Of a stretch of DNA of 64,000 bases, positions 34,510 to 47,600 are shown piece by piece; position 1 is the stretch's first letter; every line of letters starts with the position of its first letter. The stretch is from Bacteroidia bacterium (GTDB lineage: Bacteria > Bacteroidota > Bacteroidia > Chitinophagales > Saprospiraceae). Position numbers and translations under genes: made by a program. The notes under the pieces were generated by a model. That model made no database searches and was not told the origin of the DNA. It was given only the letters and a program-made list of their open reading frames with translations. The DNA is taken from positions 32,024 through 96,023 of the forward strand of contig JAUHXV010000008.1 of assembly GCA_030426765.1 (NCBI GenBank), given 5' to 3'.

Positions 34510-35757
34510 ATGCCGCTGAACATTCGCATAAAGCTCTCCCTGATGATGTTCCTTGAATTTTTTGTTTGGGGTGCATGGTTTGTTACGATGGGCACATACT
34601 TGTCCACCGTACTTTCTTCCAGTGGCGATGAGATTTCAGCTGCCTACTCTACCCAATCCCTTGGCGCGATCATCGCTCCGTTTATCATCGGGTTGATCGC
34701 CGATCGATTTTTCTCAGCGCAACGCATTATGGGAGTATTGCATCTCCTGGGTGCCGGCCTCATGTTTTTTGTCGCACAGTCGGGTCAATTTTCAACCTTC
34801 TTTCCGTTTATTCTGCTCTACATGATCATCTACATGCCCACGCTTGCACTGGTCAACTCCATTTCGTTTCGACAGATGAAAGATCCATCCGCTGAGTTTT
34901 CCACGATCAGACTTTGGGGTACCATCGGATGGATTGCAGCCGGTTTGCTGATCGGATACACCTTCCAATGGGAAGCAAAGGGTATGTTGGAAAATACTTT
35001 TTACCTGTCAGCCGCTGTATCTGCACTTCTCGGCCTCTACAGTTTCTTTCTCCCCGACACACCTCCTGTGCATGCCGGCGACGCCAAACCCACGATGCGG
35101 GATATACTTGGCTTGGATGCATTGAGCTTACTGAAGGATAAAAATTTTCTTTTCTTCTTTATCTCCTCCATTCTGATCTGTATCCCTTTGGCTTTCTATT
35201 ATCAGAATGCTAACCTCTTTTTAAATGACATCGGCATGAAAAATGCCGCCGGAAACATGACGCTGGGACAAGTATCTGAGGTGTTTTTCATGCTCCTACT
35301 CCCTATTTTTATCAAGCGCTTCGGTCTGAAAATGACTTTACTCATAGGCATGCTCGCCTGGATCCTGCGATACGTATTATTTGCACTGGGCAGCTCGGGT
35401 GAGGAGATGTGGATGCTTTTTACGGGTATTATATTGCACGGCATATGCTATGATTTCTTTTTTGTTTCCGGACAGATTTATACGGATTATAAAGCAGGAG
35501 AAAAGTTTAAAAGTTCAGCGCAGGGCCTGATCACCTTAGCCACTTATGGGGTTGGGATGTTTATTGGCTTTTGGCTGGCAGGGATCATTTTTGATCACTA
35601 TACCGATCCGGGTGGAGGACATCATTGGAAGCACATCTGGCTGATTCCTGCCGGCATCGCGACATTCGTCATGCTTTTATATGCGTATTTAAAAATGAAA
35701 AGGTTTCGGCCTGACAAACTACCCATTCAAAACAGATCTCACGCATGCGAAAAATAG
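34510..35757 (+). CDS. Nucleoside:H+ symporter family MFS transporter
   Basis: The 415-residue membrane protein has about twelve hydrophobic segments and matches the nucleoside:proton symporter (NupG/XapB) group: it opens RIKLSLMMFLEFFVWGAWFVTMGTYL and carries FFFVSGQIYTDYKAGEKFKSSAQGL in the C-terminal half. In Bacteroidota such proteins often accompany sugar-like oxidoreductases, so the substrate may be a nucleoside or a related glycoside. The gene overlaps the following Gfo/Idh/MocA gene by 13 bp, and the two are surely co-expressed. Confidence 0.87.
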   Translation: MPLNIRIKLSLMMFLEFFVWGAWFVTMGTYLSTVLSSSGDEISAAYSTQSLGAIIAPFIIGLIADRFFSAQRIMGVLHLLGAGLMFFVAQSGQFSTFFPFILLYMIIYMPTLALVNSISFRQMKDPSAEFSTIRLWGTIGWIAAGLLIGYTFQWEAKGMLENTFYLSAAVSALLGLYSFFLPDTPPVHAGDAKPTMRDILGLDALSLLKDKNFLFFFISSILICIPLAFYYQNANLFLNDIGMKNAAGNMTLGQVSEVFFMLLLPIFIKRFGLKMTLLIGMLAWILRYVLFALGSSGEEMWMLFTGIILHGICYDFFFVSGQIYTDYKAGEKFKSSAQGLITLATYGVGMFIGFWLAGIIFDHYTDPGGGHHWKHIWLIPAGIATFVMLLYAYLKMKRFRPDKLPIQNRSHACEK

Positions 35758-36938
35758 CCATTCTGGGCTCCGGTTTTATAGGAAGATTTTATGCAGACTC
35801 CATTCTGTCTCAACGGAGCCGGGATACTGTTGTGATGATTCAGTCAAGGCGCGAGGAGTCATGTAAATCTTTTGCGAAAAAATACAATGTCCCGCATCAC
35901 ACGCTTAGCATGGAAGAAGCCATTCGCCATGAAGCGGTGGATACTGTGGTCGTGGCTTTACCCAATCACCTTCACCTGGAAGCGATACTGCTGTGTGTAA
36001 AGCATAAAAAAGCGGTACTGTGTACAAAACCACTTGGTCGCAATGCTTCAGAAGCGCTGACGATTTTGCATGCGGTGGAGGAAGCCGGCATATTCAACGG
36101 GTATCTGGAAGACCTGGTGTATACACCAAAGTTTCTTAAATCTAAATCCATCGTTGACTCCGGAGCACTGGGGAAAATTCTTTGGGCTAAATCAAGAGAA
36201 GCACACCCCGGACCGCACAGTGAATGGTTCTGGGATAAAAATATAGCCGGTGGTGGTGCAATTATTGATCTGGCCTGTCATTGCATCGAAGTCTCAAGAT
36301 CTTTTATCGGAAAAGACATTCGGCCCCTTGAAATCATGTGCTGGGCTGACACACAGGTAAAACCGATTGATGCTGAAGACCATGCTATCGGACTCGTTAA
36401 ATATGAAAACGGCGCTATCGGACAGTTTGAAGTGAGTTGGGCATTTCGCGGCGGACTTGACCTGAGAGATGAAGTCATGGGCAGTGAAGGGACGATCTGG
36501 AGCAATGGATTTATGCGCACCGGTCTTGAGGTCTTCACGAGTTCTTCCGGAGTGGCGTATTCTGCAGAAAAAGCGGAATCAAATCAGGGATGGACCTATC
36601 CGGTAGGCGATGAATTAAATGACCTGGGCTACAACCATATGTTTGCGGATATGTTTAATGCCCTGGACGCCCATCATGCACCGAAAGAAACGTTTTACGA
36701 TGGGTATATTGTCAATGCGATCATGGATGCGGCCTATGCGTCCGCAAAAAGTAAGCAATGGGAGCCTGTTGAGCTTTCAGTCTGGAGAGGAAGAAATACT
36801 TCTGAAAAAGAAAACCTGCTGATTGATTTTGATGCGAAGCATTGGCTCATCAAAGAAGAAATCACCCACTTCGGAACTAAAAAACTGATCCTGAAAGAAA
36901 AATCAACCGGTCGTATTTTTGAACGTACGGTAGAATGA
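35745..36938 (+). CDS. Gfo/Idh/MocA family oxidoreductase
   Basis: This NAD(P)-dependent oxidoreductase of the Gfo/Idh/MocA family (397 residues) has an N-terminal Rossmann fold (IAILGSGFIGRFYADSI) and the motif VLCTKPLGRNASEA, where the EKP lysine position reads TKP (the lysine is kept). GGGAIIDLACHCIEVSR carries the D-x-x-x-H catalytic pair. Substrates of this family are sugars, inositols and their derivatives. The overlap with the upstream symporter suggests the pair imports and oxidises the same compound (inference). Confidence 0.9.
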   Translation: MRKIAILGSGFIGRFYADSILSQRSRDTVVMIQSRREESCKSFAKKYNVPHHTLSMEEAIRHEAVDTVVVALPNHLHLEAILLCVKHKKAVLCTKPLGRNASEALTILHAVEEAGIFNGYLEDLVYTPKFLKSKSIVDSGALGKILWAKSREAHPGPHSEWFWDKNIAGGGAIIDLACHCIEVSRSFIGKDIRPLEIMCWADTQVKPIDAEDHAIGLVKYENGAIGQFEVSWAFRGGLDLRDEVMGSEGTIWSNGFMRTGLEVFTSSSGVAYSAEKAESNQGWTYPVGDELNDLGYNHMFADMFNALDAHHAPKETFYDGYIVNAIMDAAYASAKSKQWEPVELSVWRGRNTSEKENLLIDFDAKHWLIKEEITHFGTKKLILKEKSTGRIFERTVE

Positions 36939-36974
36939 TCGGTACCTTGAGCTAAATTATTTGAACAGAAGATT

Positions 36975-38174
36975 ATGCAAGATTCCTTTATTACAGATGG
37001 TGTGCGTACAGCTATTGGATCCTTCAGAGGTACACTCTCGGATGTACGCACTGATGATCTGGCGGCTCATGTGATCAGAGCTCTCATGGCAAAACATCCT
37101 GATCTTGATCCGGCGGCGATCAATGATGTCATTATGGGTTGCGCCAATCAGGCGGGCGAAGACAATCGAAATGTAGCTCGTATGGCATTGCTTCTTGCAG
37201 GATTACCATGGTCTGTTCCCGGTGAAACCGTAAATCGCCTCTGTGCTTCCGGTATGTCTGCCATCATCCATGCGCACCGTGCCATTCAATCCGGTGATGG
37301 TGATTTGTTTATCGCCGGCGGCGTTGAAAACATGACGCGTGGACCATGGGTCATATCAAAATCAGGTCAACCCTTTGGCAGTGATGCAAAACTTTATGAT
37401 TCGTCCTTTGGATGGCGGTTTATCAATCCAAAAATGAAAGAACGCTATGGCACCGAAGCCATGGGGGAAACAGCAGAAAACCTGGTGGCGAAGTATGACT
37501 TGTCGCGGGAGGATCAGGATCGATTTGCTGTCTGGTCACAACAAAAAGCAGAAGCATCCAGAGCCATATTGGCGGAAGACATCGTTCCGGTATCTATACC
37601 CAGACGCAAACAAGGTCCAATTATTTTTGATTCAGATGAATTTGTCAAAGGAGAATCTACTACAGAAGGGCTCGCAAAACTCAGACCGGCGTTTAGAAAA
37701 GACGGAAGTGTGACTGCCGGAAACAGCAGTGGGCTTAATGACGGTGCCGCTGCCATGCTCATCGCATCAGAATACGGTGTACGGCAACATAAACTCAATC
37801 CAATTGCTCGTGTGGTGTCCTCTGCAGTGGTTGGTGTGGAACCCTCCATTATGGGTATAGGTCCGGTTGGGGCGTCAAAGAAAGCACTGAAAAAAGCCGG
37901 CCTGAAACTCGATGACATCGGTGTGATCGAAATCAACGAGGCCTTTGCCGCACAGGTACTGGCTTGCGCAAAAGAACTTGGACTGGATGCCCATGACGAA
38001 CGCATCAACGCATGTGGAGGAGCTATTGCTTTGGGGCATCCTTTGGGCATGAGTGGAACCCGAATTGCTTTATCCGCTGCGCGATCCTTGCAACGAGAAA
38101 ACAAACAATACGCGCTGGCGACGATGTGCATTGGTGTCGGGCAGGGCTATGCCGTTGTGTTGGAGAAGGTGTAA
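36975..38174 (+). CDS. Thiolase (acyl-CoA acetyltransferase, 3-oxoadipyl-CoA thiolase-like)
   Basis: The 399-residue enzyme has the three thiolase catalytic residues: C90 in VNRLCASGMSAI, H355 in GHPLGMSGTRI and C385 in MCIGVGQG. The stretches VIMGCANQAGEDNRNVARMA and FGWRFINPKMKERYG are closer to 3-oxoadipyl-CoA thiolases (PcaF/PaaJ) of aromatic degradation than to generic acetoacetyl-CoA thiolases. No other pathway genes are adjacent, so the physiological substrate is open. It follows the oxidoreductase by 36 bp and is probably the last gene of that operon; it ends 9 bp from the convergent giant protein gene. Confidence 0.9.
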   Translation: MQDSFITDGVRTAIGSFRGTLSDVRTDDLAAHVIRALMAKHPDLDPAAINDVIMGCANQAGEDNRNVARMALLLAGLPWSVPGETVNRLCASGMSAIIHAHRAIQSGDGDLFIAGGVENMTRGPWVISKSGQPFGSDAKLYDSSFGWRFINPKMKERYGTEAMGETAENLVAKYDLSREDQDRFAVWSQQKAEASRAILAEDIVPVSIPRRKQGPIIFDSDEFVKGESTTEGLAKLRPAFRKDGSVTAGNSSGLNDGAAAMLIASEYGVRQHKLNPIARVVSSAVVGVEPSIMGIGPVGASKKALKKAGLKLDDIGVIEINEAFAAQVLACAKELGLDAHDERINACGGAIALGHPLGMSGTRIALSAARSLQRENKQYALATMCIGVGQGYAVVLEKV

Positions 38175-38183
38175 GCACACCTT

Positions 38184-41100
38184 TTATCTCAGCAACGTAA
38201 TATCCCCGCTGAAGATCTCTGTTGATCCATCCTTGAATTCAATTTCCGCCACCCAAACGAAAACAGCTGACATCAGCCGCTTTCCTTTTTCTGTTCCATC
38301 CCAGCCACTGGATTCTACATTGGGCTCGATATCAAATGCTTCAAATACAAGACCACCCCAGCGATCGTAGATTCGTAGGAACGGAATCGTCTGAACGGCG
38401 CTTTCTGCACCGGATATGTAAAACCAGTCATTGATACCATCCTGGTTGGGACTAAATACATTCGGGATAAAGACATCTTTGCTGATCTCAATAACTCGAC
38501 AAGAATCATCCAGAGAAAGGAGGGTACTCATGTATACCACGCTATCACATCCAAACTGATTAAAAAATTGCTGTGATACCGTTCCAGTGTCTGCAGGCTC
38601 ACAACTATAATCAATCATCACCATCGTGTCAGAAGGCAGTAACGAAACGGTCTCCATCACGATACTGTCACAGCCCAACTGATTCGTGAACACAGTGGAA
38701 AAAACCCCTGACAGGTTAGGATCGCAAGTCATACCCACCAGCATCGTTGTATCCGGGGGAATGTATGTTACGGTTTCAATCACAAGACTATCACAACCAC
38801 TTTGTCCGGTATACAAGGTGGTGAAAACACCTGCAGCGGTTTGGTCACAGGTGTTTGATGGCTGCAGAGTAGTATCCGACAATACGTACGCAACAGTTGT
38901 CACAACCGTACTGTCACATCCGAAAAGATTACCGTAGGTGTCATAAAACACACCTGTTTGGGCTGAATCACAGGAGGTAGCTTGTGCGTAAGTAGTATCA
39001 ACTGGAAGAAGTGATAAGGAAGTCTCAATCACACTATCACAACCTGCTGCTGTAAACAAAGAATCATAATATACTCCCGCGTCTAACCGGTATTTTCCTC
39101 CTAAAAAAATACTATCCCCATCACAAATGGCAGCTTCGAGTGGAGTGAGTTGGGGAAAATTGACCTGGAGGGTTACACTTGTATCAGGAAAACCGGCGCA
39201 ATCCTGATGATCAACGTCGTGTACTTCCACAAGCGTAATAGATAAAGAGGATGAAGCACTAAAATATTCCACATGTCCTGAAGGAATACTATCGATTAAA
39301 TAAAAACCGGACCCATCTGACCATACCACATTATACAGCCCACTTCCGCCAGACATGGTAAACTCCAGAGCAACGGAATCTCCTTCACAAATTTCTGTGG
39401 GAGCTGAAATATATCCCTGAGGGGGTGCGATCCACATTATCGGGGTGCCAAATGAAACAGACAAACATGGATCATTCAGATCCACTCCTGTAGCGGGAAC
39501 CCCATTACCCGCCACCGACGAAACAAAATAAGTTGTCCCGGGGAGCAACGGCGACTCAAGAACGAAGAATGTCGTATCAGATACAACGAGAATATTATTT
39601 GGAAAACCAAGATGCAGCACATACACCAGCGTGTCGTCCGCATCTAAAATGACACCCGTGGGTGGATCAACGAAAATGGTATCACCTTCACATGCCGTGA
39701 CCAGCGCAATATCCATGGTACCTGCATTCGTCTGACAGTTACACGTATGATCACCAGAAAGCGTATCCGGGGCACAATGATTCGCATCATCCACTATAAA
39801 ACTATAATTGCTCCCGCTGCTAATGGGCATACTGGAAAAAACGGTGGGTGAACCGGGTGTTATGGTTCCGGCTGTGCTGCCCTGAATAGCATACGAGGAA
39901 GGATCTCCACCTGAAATGGCAAATGTTACTACATAATTATCCCCGAGCGAATCACATTGGATATTCACATTCCCTATTTGGGGAGCAGATGGAAGTACAT
40001 GAAATAAAATTGAGTCTGCACCCATGCATCCTTCCGGAGTACTGTATGAATATATTACCTGATGGTTGCCCGAACCAAGTAACACAGGGTCAATCGATCC
40101 ATTGGTATCTGCTACTCCACCCCATGTGCCTCCGGGAGGATTGGCTGTCAAAGTCATCGCGGGCTCATTCAAACAAAGTGTGTCTATAGCATCAATCTGG
40201 GGCTGAGGATTTGAAAGAATCTCTATGTCCAGTTGGCCGGAATAACATCCGGTGGGGTCATTGACCATATAGCTGACGCTGTGCAAACCTGCACCGAGAT
40301 CCCCAGGGAAGATGATACCCATTGAATTGGCCGCTCCGCCCCATGTCCCGCCGGGTGGATCTGCTGAAAGTTGCACCATCGAATCAGAGGCGCAAAATGG
40401 TCCTTGTGGCATGATGGGTGTGGTCAGCCCCGGTACAACCTCGATGATGATATCGGCGACGTTGGTGCATCCGTTTGCGTCATTAGCAGTATAGGTGATT
40501 AAATGAGGTCCATCTCCGGCTTGTCCGGGATCAAAAATGCCGTTTAGCGTAATCTCTCCAGTCCAAATACCACCAGGAGGACTTCCTGTCAATTGGATTG
40601 GGCCACTGGTTGCACACAATGTACCGGGCGGATCTATCAGCACTTCCGGGATCGGCAGCACCTCGATGACCACTTCTTTTGTAGTGGGGCAACCATTGCT
40701 ATTGGACACGGTGTAGTAAACGGTATGCACACCTTCTCCCACATATCCCGGATCAAATATTCCATCAAAGGTGATGTCACCGGTCCATTCTCCACCGGAA
40801 GGTGTCGCGATCAGTTGGAACGGATCCATGTTGATACACACCGGGTCCGGCACCGGATCAACCTCTACATCCGGTCCTTCATCTATGACCACAAGTGTTG
40901 TCGCTTCGGCAGTACAACCGTTAATATCTGTCACCGTAACGGAATAGATTCCTCCCATGTCCGGTGTAACAAAATCAATCTGTGGGTTTTGACTGCCGGA
41001 TGTAAATGACAATGGTCCGCTCCACGAATATGAGACTCCATCACCTGACATCAGCAGGAGTGTTTCATCGACACAAACCGGACCGTTGTTGTCCGCAAAC

Positions 41101-42071
41101 GCGATCGGAAGTGGATTTACATTTACCACAACGGTATCGTAGCCTAAAAAGCCACAGGCATATTCGATTATGGTGGTGTAGGTAGTCGTCACAACCGGGG
41201 AGGCAAGTGGGTTGCTTATTGACAAGGAGGACAGCGTGGGATCCGGGGCCCATGTCCAGGCGATTCCATCCGGATCAGCCTGTAGCTGTACATTTTCGCC
41301 AATGCAAATTGTTTCATCCGGCATTTCGGCTACTTCCGGTGGACCAAAGCAAACGGTATGCAAATTGGATAATGACCCGGTCCCGGAACTAAATCCATAA
41401 TACACATTGGCATTGCCTCCAAAAATATTATTTACGATGTCACCTGTATAGGAAATGACCTCATCATCCAGCGTAGCTGAAAGGGTTTGGGTCACCGGGT
41501 CCCACGATACATAAAAGCAATGATCTTCACAATCTTCAATGTTGGCGATATTAAAAGGACCGGCCAGGTTTGAACCAAGGTTGTGATCGACAGAACCCAT
41601 GGAAATGACAGCCATATGATCACTGGCAGGGTCACCGTAATTTCCATTCTGATAGTCATCATATTCTATCGCAATCGATGTACCCAGTCCTTCATAGCCC
41701 AGACCGCCGCCTCCAACGCCTAATCCTGTATTGGATAATGCGAGAATAAAAACGATGCCGTCAGCCCCGCTACCATCTTTACATCCAAAGAAAAAAGTGG
41801 CCGTTTCAGTAAAAGGCTGTGTCAGGTCAATGGTGTTTTGAGAAAAAATTGATCCGGCTTGTCCCGGACTATCGGGCGTTATCTGATAACATTCACCTCC
41901 TGTATACGATGCACTTCCATTGGTGACGAAGGCCTGCGCATTTAATGTGGTATTGCCGGAAACCACCACCAATATAAAAAGCAGAACTATAAACCACAGT
42001 CTATGACTTCTTCTGAAAAGCGACTGACAAGAAGCGCCCTGATGTCGATATGCGTATGGACTGGAATACAA
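38184..42071 (-). CDS. Large secreted lectin-like protein with T9SS type B sorting domain
   Basis: The 1295-residue protein has a signal anchor/peptide (LWFIVLLFILVVVSG, cut near LNAQ), an L-type-lectin-like domain (about 48-245; SIAIEYDDYQNGNYGDPASDH, then CFYVSWDPVTQTLSATLDD), two Ig/PKD-like segments, about five ~75-residue modules with the motif PPGGTWGG, and five ~37-residue modules built around GCDSxVxxT (about 1015-1195). It ends in the gliding-associated C-terminal domain (PNVFSPNQDGINDWF ... IYDRWGGLVFE) that directs export and surface anchoring by the type IX system. Carbohydrate binding at the cell surface is likely; ligand unknown. It is single on its strand. Confidence 0.9.
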   Translation of the reverse strand: MYSSPYAYRHQGASCQSLFRRSHRLWFIVLLFILVVVSGNTTLNAQAFVTNGSASYTGGECYQITPDSPGQAGSIFSQNTIDLTQPFTETATFFFGCKDGSGADGIVFILALSNTGLGVGGGGLGYEGLGTSIAIEYDDYQNGNYGDPASDHMAVISMGSVDHNLGSNLAGPFNIANIEDCEDHCFYVSWDPVTQTLSATLDDEVISYTGDIVNNIFGGNANVYYGFSSGTGSLSNLHTVCFGPPEVAEMPDETICIGENVQLQADPDGIAWTWAPDPTLSSLSISNPLASPVVTTTYTTIIEYACGFLGYDTVVVNVNPLPIAFADNNGPVCVDETLLLMSGDGVSYSWSGPLSFTSGSQNPQIDFVTPDMGGIYSVTVTDINGCTAEATTLVVIDEGPDVEVDPVPDPVCINMDPFQLIATPSGGEWTGDITFDGIFDPGYVGEGVHTVYYTVSNSNGCPTTKEVVIEVLPIPEVLIDPPGTLCATSGPIQLTGSPPGGIWTGEITLNGIFDPGQAGDGPHLITYTANDANGCTNVADIIIEVVPGLTTPIMPQGPFCASDSMVQLSADPPGGTWGGAANSMGIIFPGDLGAGLHSVSYMVNDPTGCYSGQLDIEILSNPQPQIDAIDTLCLNEPAMTLTANPPGGTWGGVADTNGSIDPVLLGSGNHQVIYSYSTPEGCMGADSILFHVLPSAPQIGNVNIQCDSLGDNYVVTFAISGGDPSSYAIQGSTAGTITPGSPTVFSSMPISSGSNYSFIVDDANHCAPDTLSGDHTCNCQTNAGTMDIALVTACEGDTIFVDPPTGVILDADDTLVYVLHLGFPNNILVVSDTTFFVLESPLLPGTTYFVSSVAGNGVPATGVDLNDPCLSVSFGTPIMWIAPPQGYISAPTEICEGDSVALEFTMSGGSGLYNVVWSDGSGFYLIDSIPSGHVEYFSASSSLSITLVEVHDVDHQDCAGFPDTSVTLQVNFPQLTPLEAAICDGDSIFLGGKYRLDAGVYYDSLFTAAGCDSVIETSLSLLPVDTTYAQATSCDSAQTGVFYDTYGNLFGCDSTVVTTVAYVLSDTTLQPSNTCDQTAAGVFTTLYTGQSGCDSLVIETVTYIPPDTTMLVGMTCDPNLSGVFSTVFTNQLGCDSIVMETVSLLPSDTMVMIDYSCEPADTGTVSQQFFNQFGCDSVVYMSTLLSLDDSCRVIEISKDVFIPNVFSPNQDGINDWFYISGAESAVQTIPFLRIYDRWGGLVFEAFDIEPNVESSGWDGTEKGKRLMSAVFVWVAEIEFKDGSTEIFSGDITLLR

Positions 42072-42283
42072 TGAAACAGCTCTTTCTGGTCTAAAAGGTT
42101 ATCTGTTCAAAAGCAGGCATTTCGCCCGATTCGACGTGTTAGCAAAATTGAAAGTAAGAAAACCTTTTGGTACCAGAGGAATTCCACAAGTATACCGAAG
42201 TATCAGGATACCATTCCTCTACGTTTAGTATACAGAAGGTTACCTTATTAGAAAAGAAAATGTGAGCTCGGGTTCAATGAGGT
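42072..42283. other. Short gap between gyrB and the T9SS protein gene
   Basis: An 8-bp inverted repeat (agaggaat 42175-42182, attcctct 42213-42220) lies in the middle; it lacks a T-run. No gene or clear promoter is seen. Confidence 0.35.
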
Positions 42284-44667
<2,384 letters not shown>

Positions 44668-47600
44668 ATGAAAAAATCTATTGCGCACCTCATTTTTACG
44701 CTTATTCTCTGCCATGGTCTATTGGCCCAGGACACTATCAAAGTACAGACCTTTACCTGGGATGACGATCACCGTTCGGATATTTTTGATTTTCCGGATG
44801 ATGAACAACAAACCTATCGGAAAATCCTCATGCGTTATAATATGCGATGCCATGACGCTGCCGTAGGCAATGGCTTTGTAGGTTGTTATGAATGGGATTA
44901 CAGTTGTAATACGTTTATCACGGATCCTACCCGCGTAGACTCCACAGCAGCCACTGCTCCGGATTACACCATCACTAATTTTTCAGGTTCCGAATTTCCC
45001 TATAACCTCACACCCACCTACTCGTATACTGTATATCATCAGCATGCTTCCACTTTGATGGAAGGCTCAAATCCCATTGAAGCAGGCTATACCGCACAAG
45101 GATCCGCAGAACCTTTATCGCCTAATGCAAAGTCATATCGGTATCAGGTTATTCTGCCCGGAGATGAACTTGCAACAGCAGGACTGACACCAGGTGCCGT
45201 GTCCGGATTAAAAATGAACCTGCTGGAAGGTGGTAGCACAGTTGGTTTTTTTAAAATCAAACTAAAAAACACACAAGCAGACACCATTGATACACATCCG
45301 GATGATGCCGACCTTGAAGAAGTCTATTTTCAAACCACAGACATGTCATCAGCAGGCGAAATGGATTTTCCCTTTTACCAGACGTTCAACTGGGAAGGAG
45401 ACAACCTGCTGATGGACATCTCCTTTACCACTGCGAATGAAGATGACGCCCCTGTCTTTGATTTTACGTCTACCGCGACACCCCATGCGGCCATCCAATC
45501 AGATATCAGTACTGAAGCTTCCAATCTGTATTTCGGCGGGGCCGGTATGATGGATCTTCAAAAAGAAAGTGTCGATAACATCCGTGACGAAATCACCATC
45601 GCATTCTGGTCGCATGGCAACCCAAGCATTCTACCCGCAAACACTTCTATTGCAGAAGGATTTGATGCCAACGGCAACAGACAAGCCAACGTGCATTTAC
45701 CCTGGAGCAATGGCCGCATATACTGGGACTGTGGAAATGACGGCTCAGGCTATGATCGAATCGACAAAGCAGCCAATCCGGAGGAGTATGAAGGCCAGTG
45801 GAATCACTGGGCATTTACAAAAAATACAGCCTCCGGTATCATGAATATTTTTCTCAACGGAGAGTTGTGGCATACGGGTTCAGGTCGCTCAAAAGAAATG
45901 GATATCGAGGCATTCCGTTTTGGCAAAAGTCTTAACAATAACAACCCATACTTTGGCTCCATTGACGAAGTGCAGATTTGGGATAAAGCACTCGATGAAA
46001 TAACCATTCGCGAATGGATGTACCGACACATTGATGCCACTCACCCCGATTATCAAAGTCTGGTCGCCTACTTCCCATTGAATGGAGGATTAGGCCAAAC
46101 CGCCATAGATGCTTCAGAAAAAATGCTGGATGCCGCGCTCAAACTGCCTTCATGGCAAACGGTCCGCGGTGATGATTTATTCCATCAGTTTAATCATACC
46201 TCCCTTTGGCCCAATGTGACTTTCCTGCAAGGGGATTACACGATCATCGACAACTTAGTACCGACGCTGGACTCTACCGTGACCGACCTGCACGAGGTGA
46301 TTCATTATGGTGTTGCAGGAACTGATCTTGTTGCCCTTGACACACAACTCCTTTATTTTGGTGGAGATCGGCTGGTCTATGACGAAGCAGGCAATATCCT
46401 GGATACATTAGCCGGGAATCCGGATGGTAGTATTGTGATCGGTACGCTTGACTATTTTTCAAAACGCGATGCAAAATTTGAAATTCTGTCACTCGTGACA
46501 CCATATGGAAATGGATTGGATCTGGGACCGGAGGGGAAAACATTCTTCTTTGATGTAACTGACTTCGCTCCTGTACTCAAAGGAAAACGGAGGATGTCAC
46601 TAGAGTACGGGGGGCAAAATCAGGAGGAACTGGACATACAGTTTTGGTTTATCACCGGAACCCCCGAACGTGATGTCCTGGATATACAACCCATTTGGCC
46701 ACAGGCACGAGGCAATATGACTGCGATTCTGGAAAACCGCGTATTTGAACCAAGAGACGTCCAACTCATGCCCACTGCCTCCTACTATAAGATTCGCGCA
46801 GCGATCACGGGGCATGGGCAAAATGGAGAGTTTGTCTCGAGACAACACTACATCAATGTCAACGGAGGAAGTCAGGAATTTCCTTTTGATGTGTGGAAAG
46901 CCTGCAGCCTTAACCCCATCTATCCTCAGGGTGGCACCTGGATTTTTGACCGCGCCGGATGGTGTCCGGGAATGGAGACGGATGTTCATTCGTTCCCGCT
47001 GGACTGGTATGTAACGCCTGGCGAACTGGTAACTATTGATTACGGTGTAAATGGCGGAGACATGTCTGAAGCCAATTATCTGGTTAATAATCTTCTGGTG
47101 ACCTACGGGGCATATAATTTTCAAACTGATGTGTCTATTGAAGACGTCAAACGCCCTAACGCGGATCGCGTGGAATATGCCCGGATAAATCCTGTATGCA
47201 GTTCCCCCGTGATCGTCGTCAAAAATACGGGGGAAGACCTCGTTGAGTCCATTACGTTTACCTATCGGACTTCACCTGATAACGAACAAACCTATTCCTG
47301 GTTTGGATTCCTCGAGCAACAGGAAGAAAGAGAAATAGAACTTCCACTTCCGGATGCTACATTCTGGTCAGCAGGCGGCACTTTTTCGGTCTCGATCCTT
47401 GAAGTCAATGGAGATACGGATGGTAATCCTGACAATAACCGGTACGAGACACGTTTTTCTCCTGCAACCGTGTATGACTATGTCGATCCGGTGCAGCTCC
47501 GCCTGCAAACGAATATCCCGGGAAGCGACTATTTCTATACCATTAAAGATGGCGATGGAAATGTGGTTTTTTTGAGAAACAATTTGTCCTCCAACACGGT

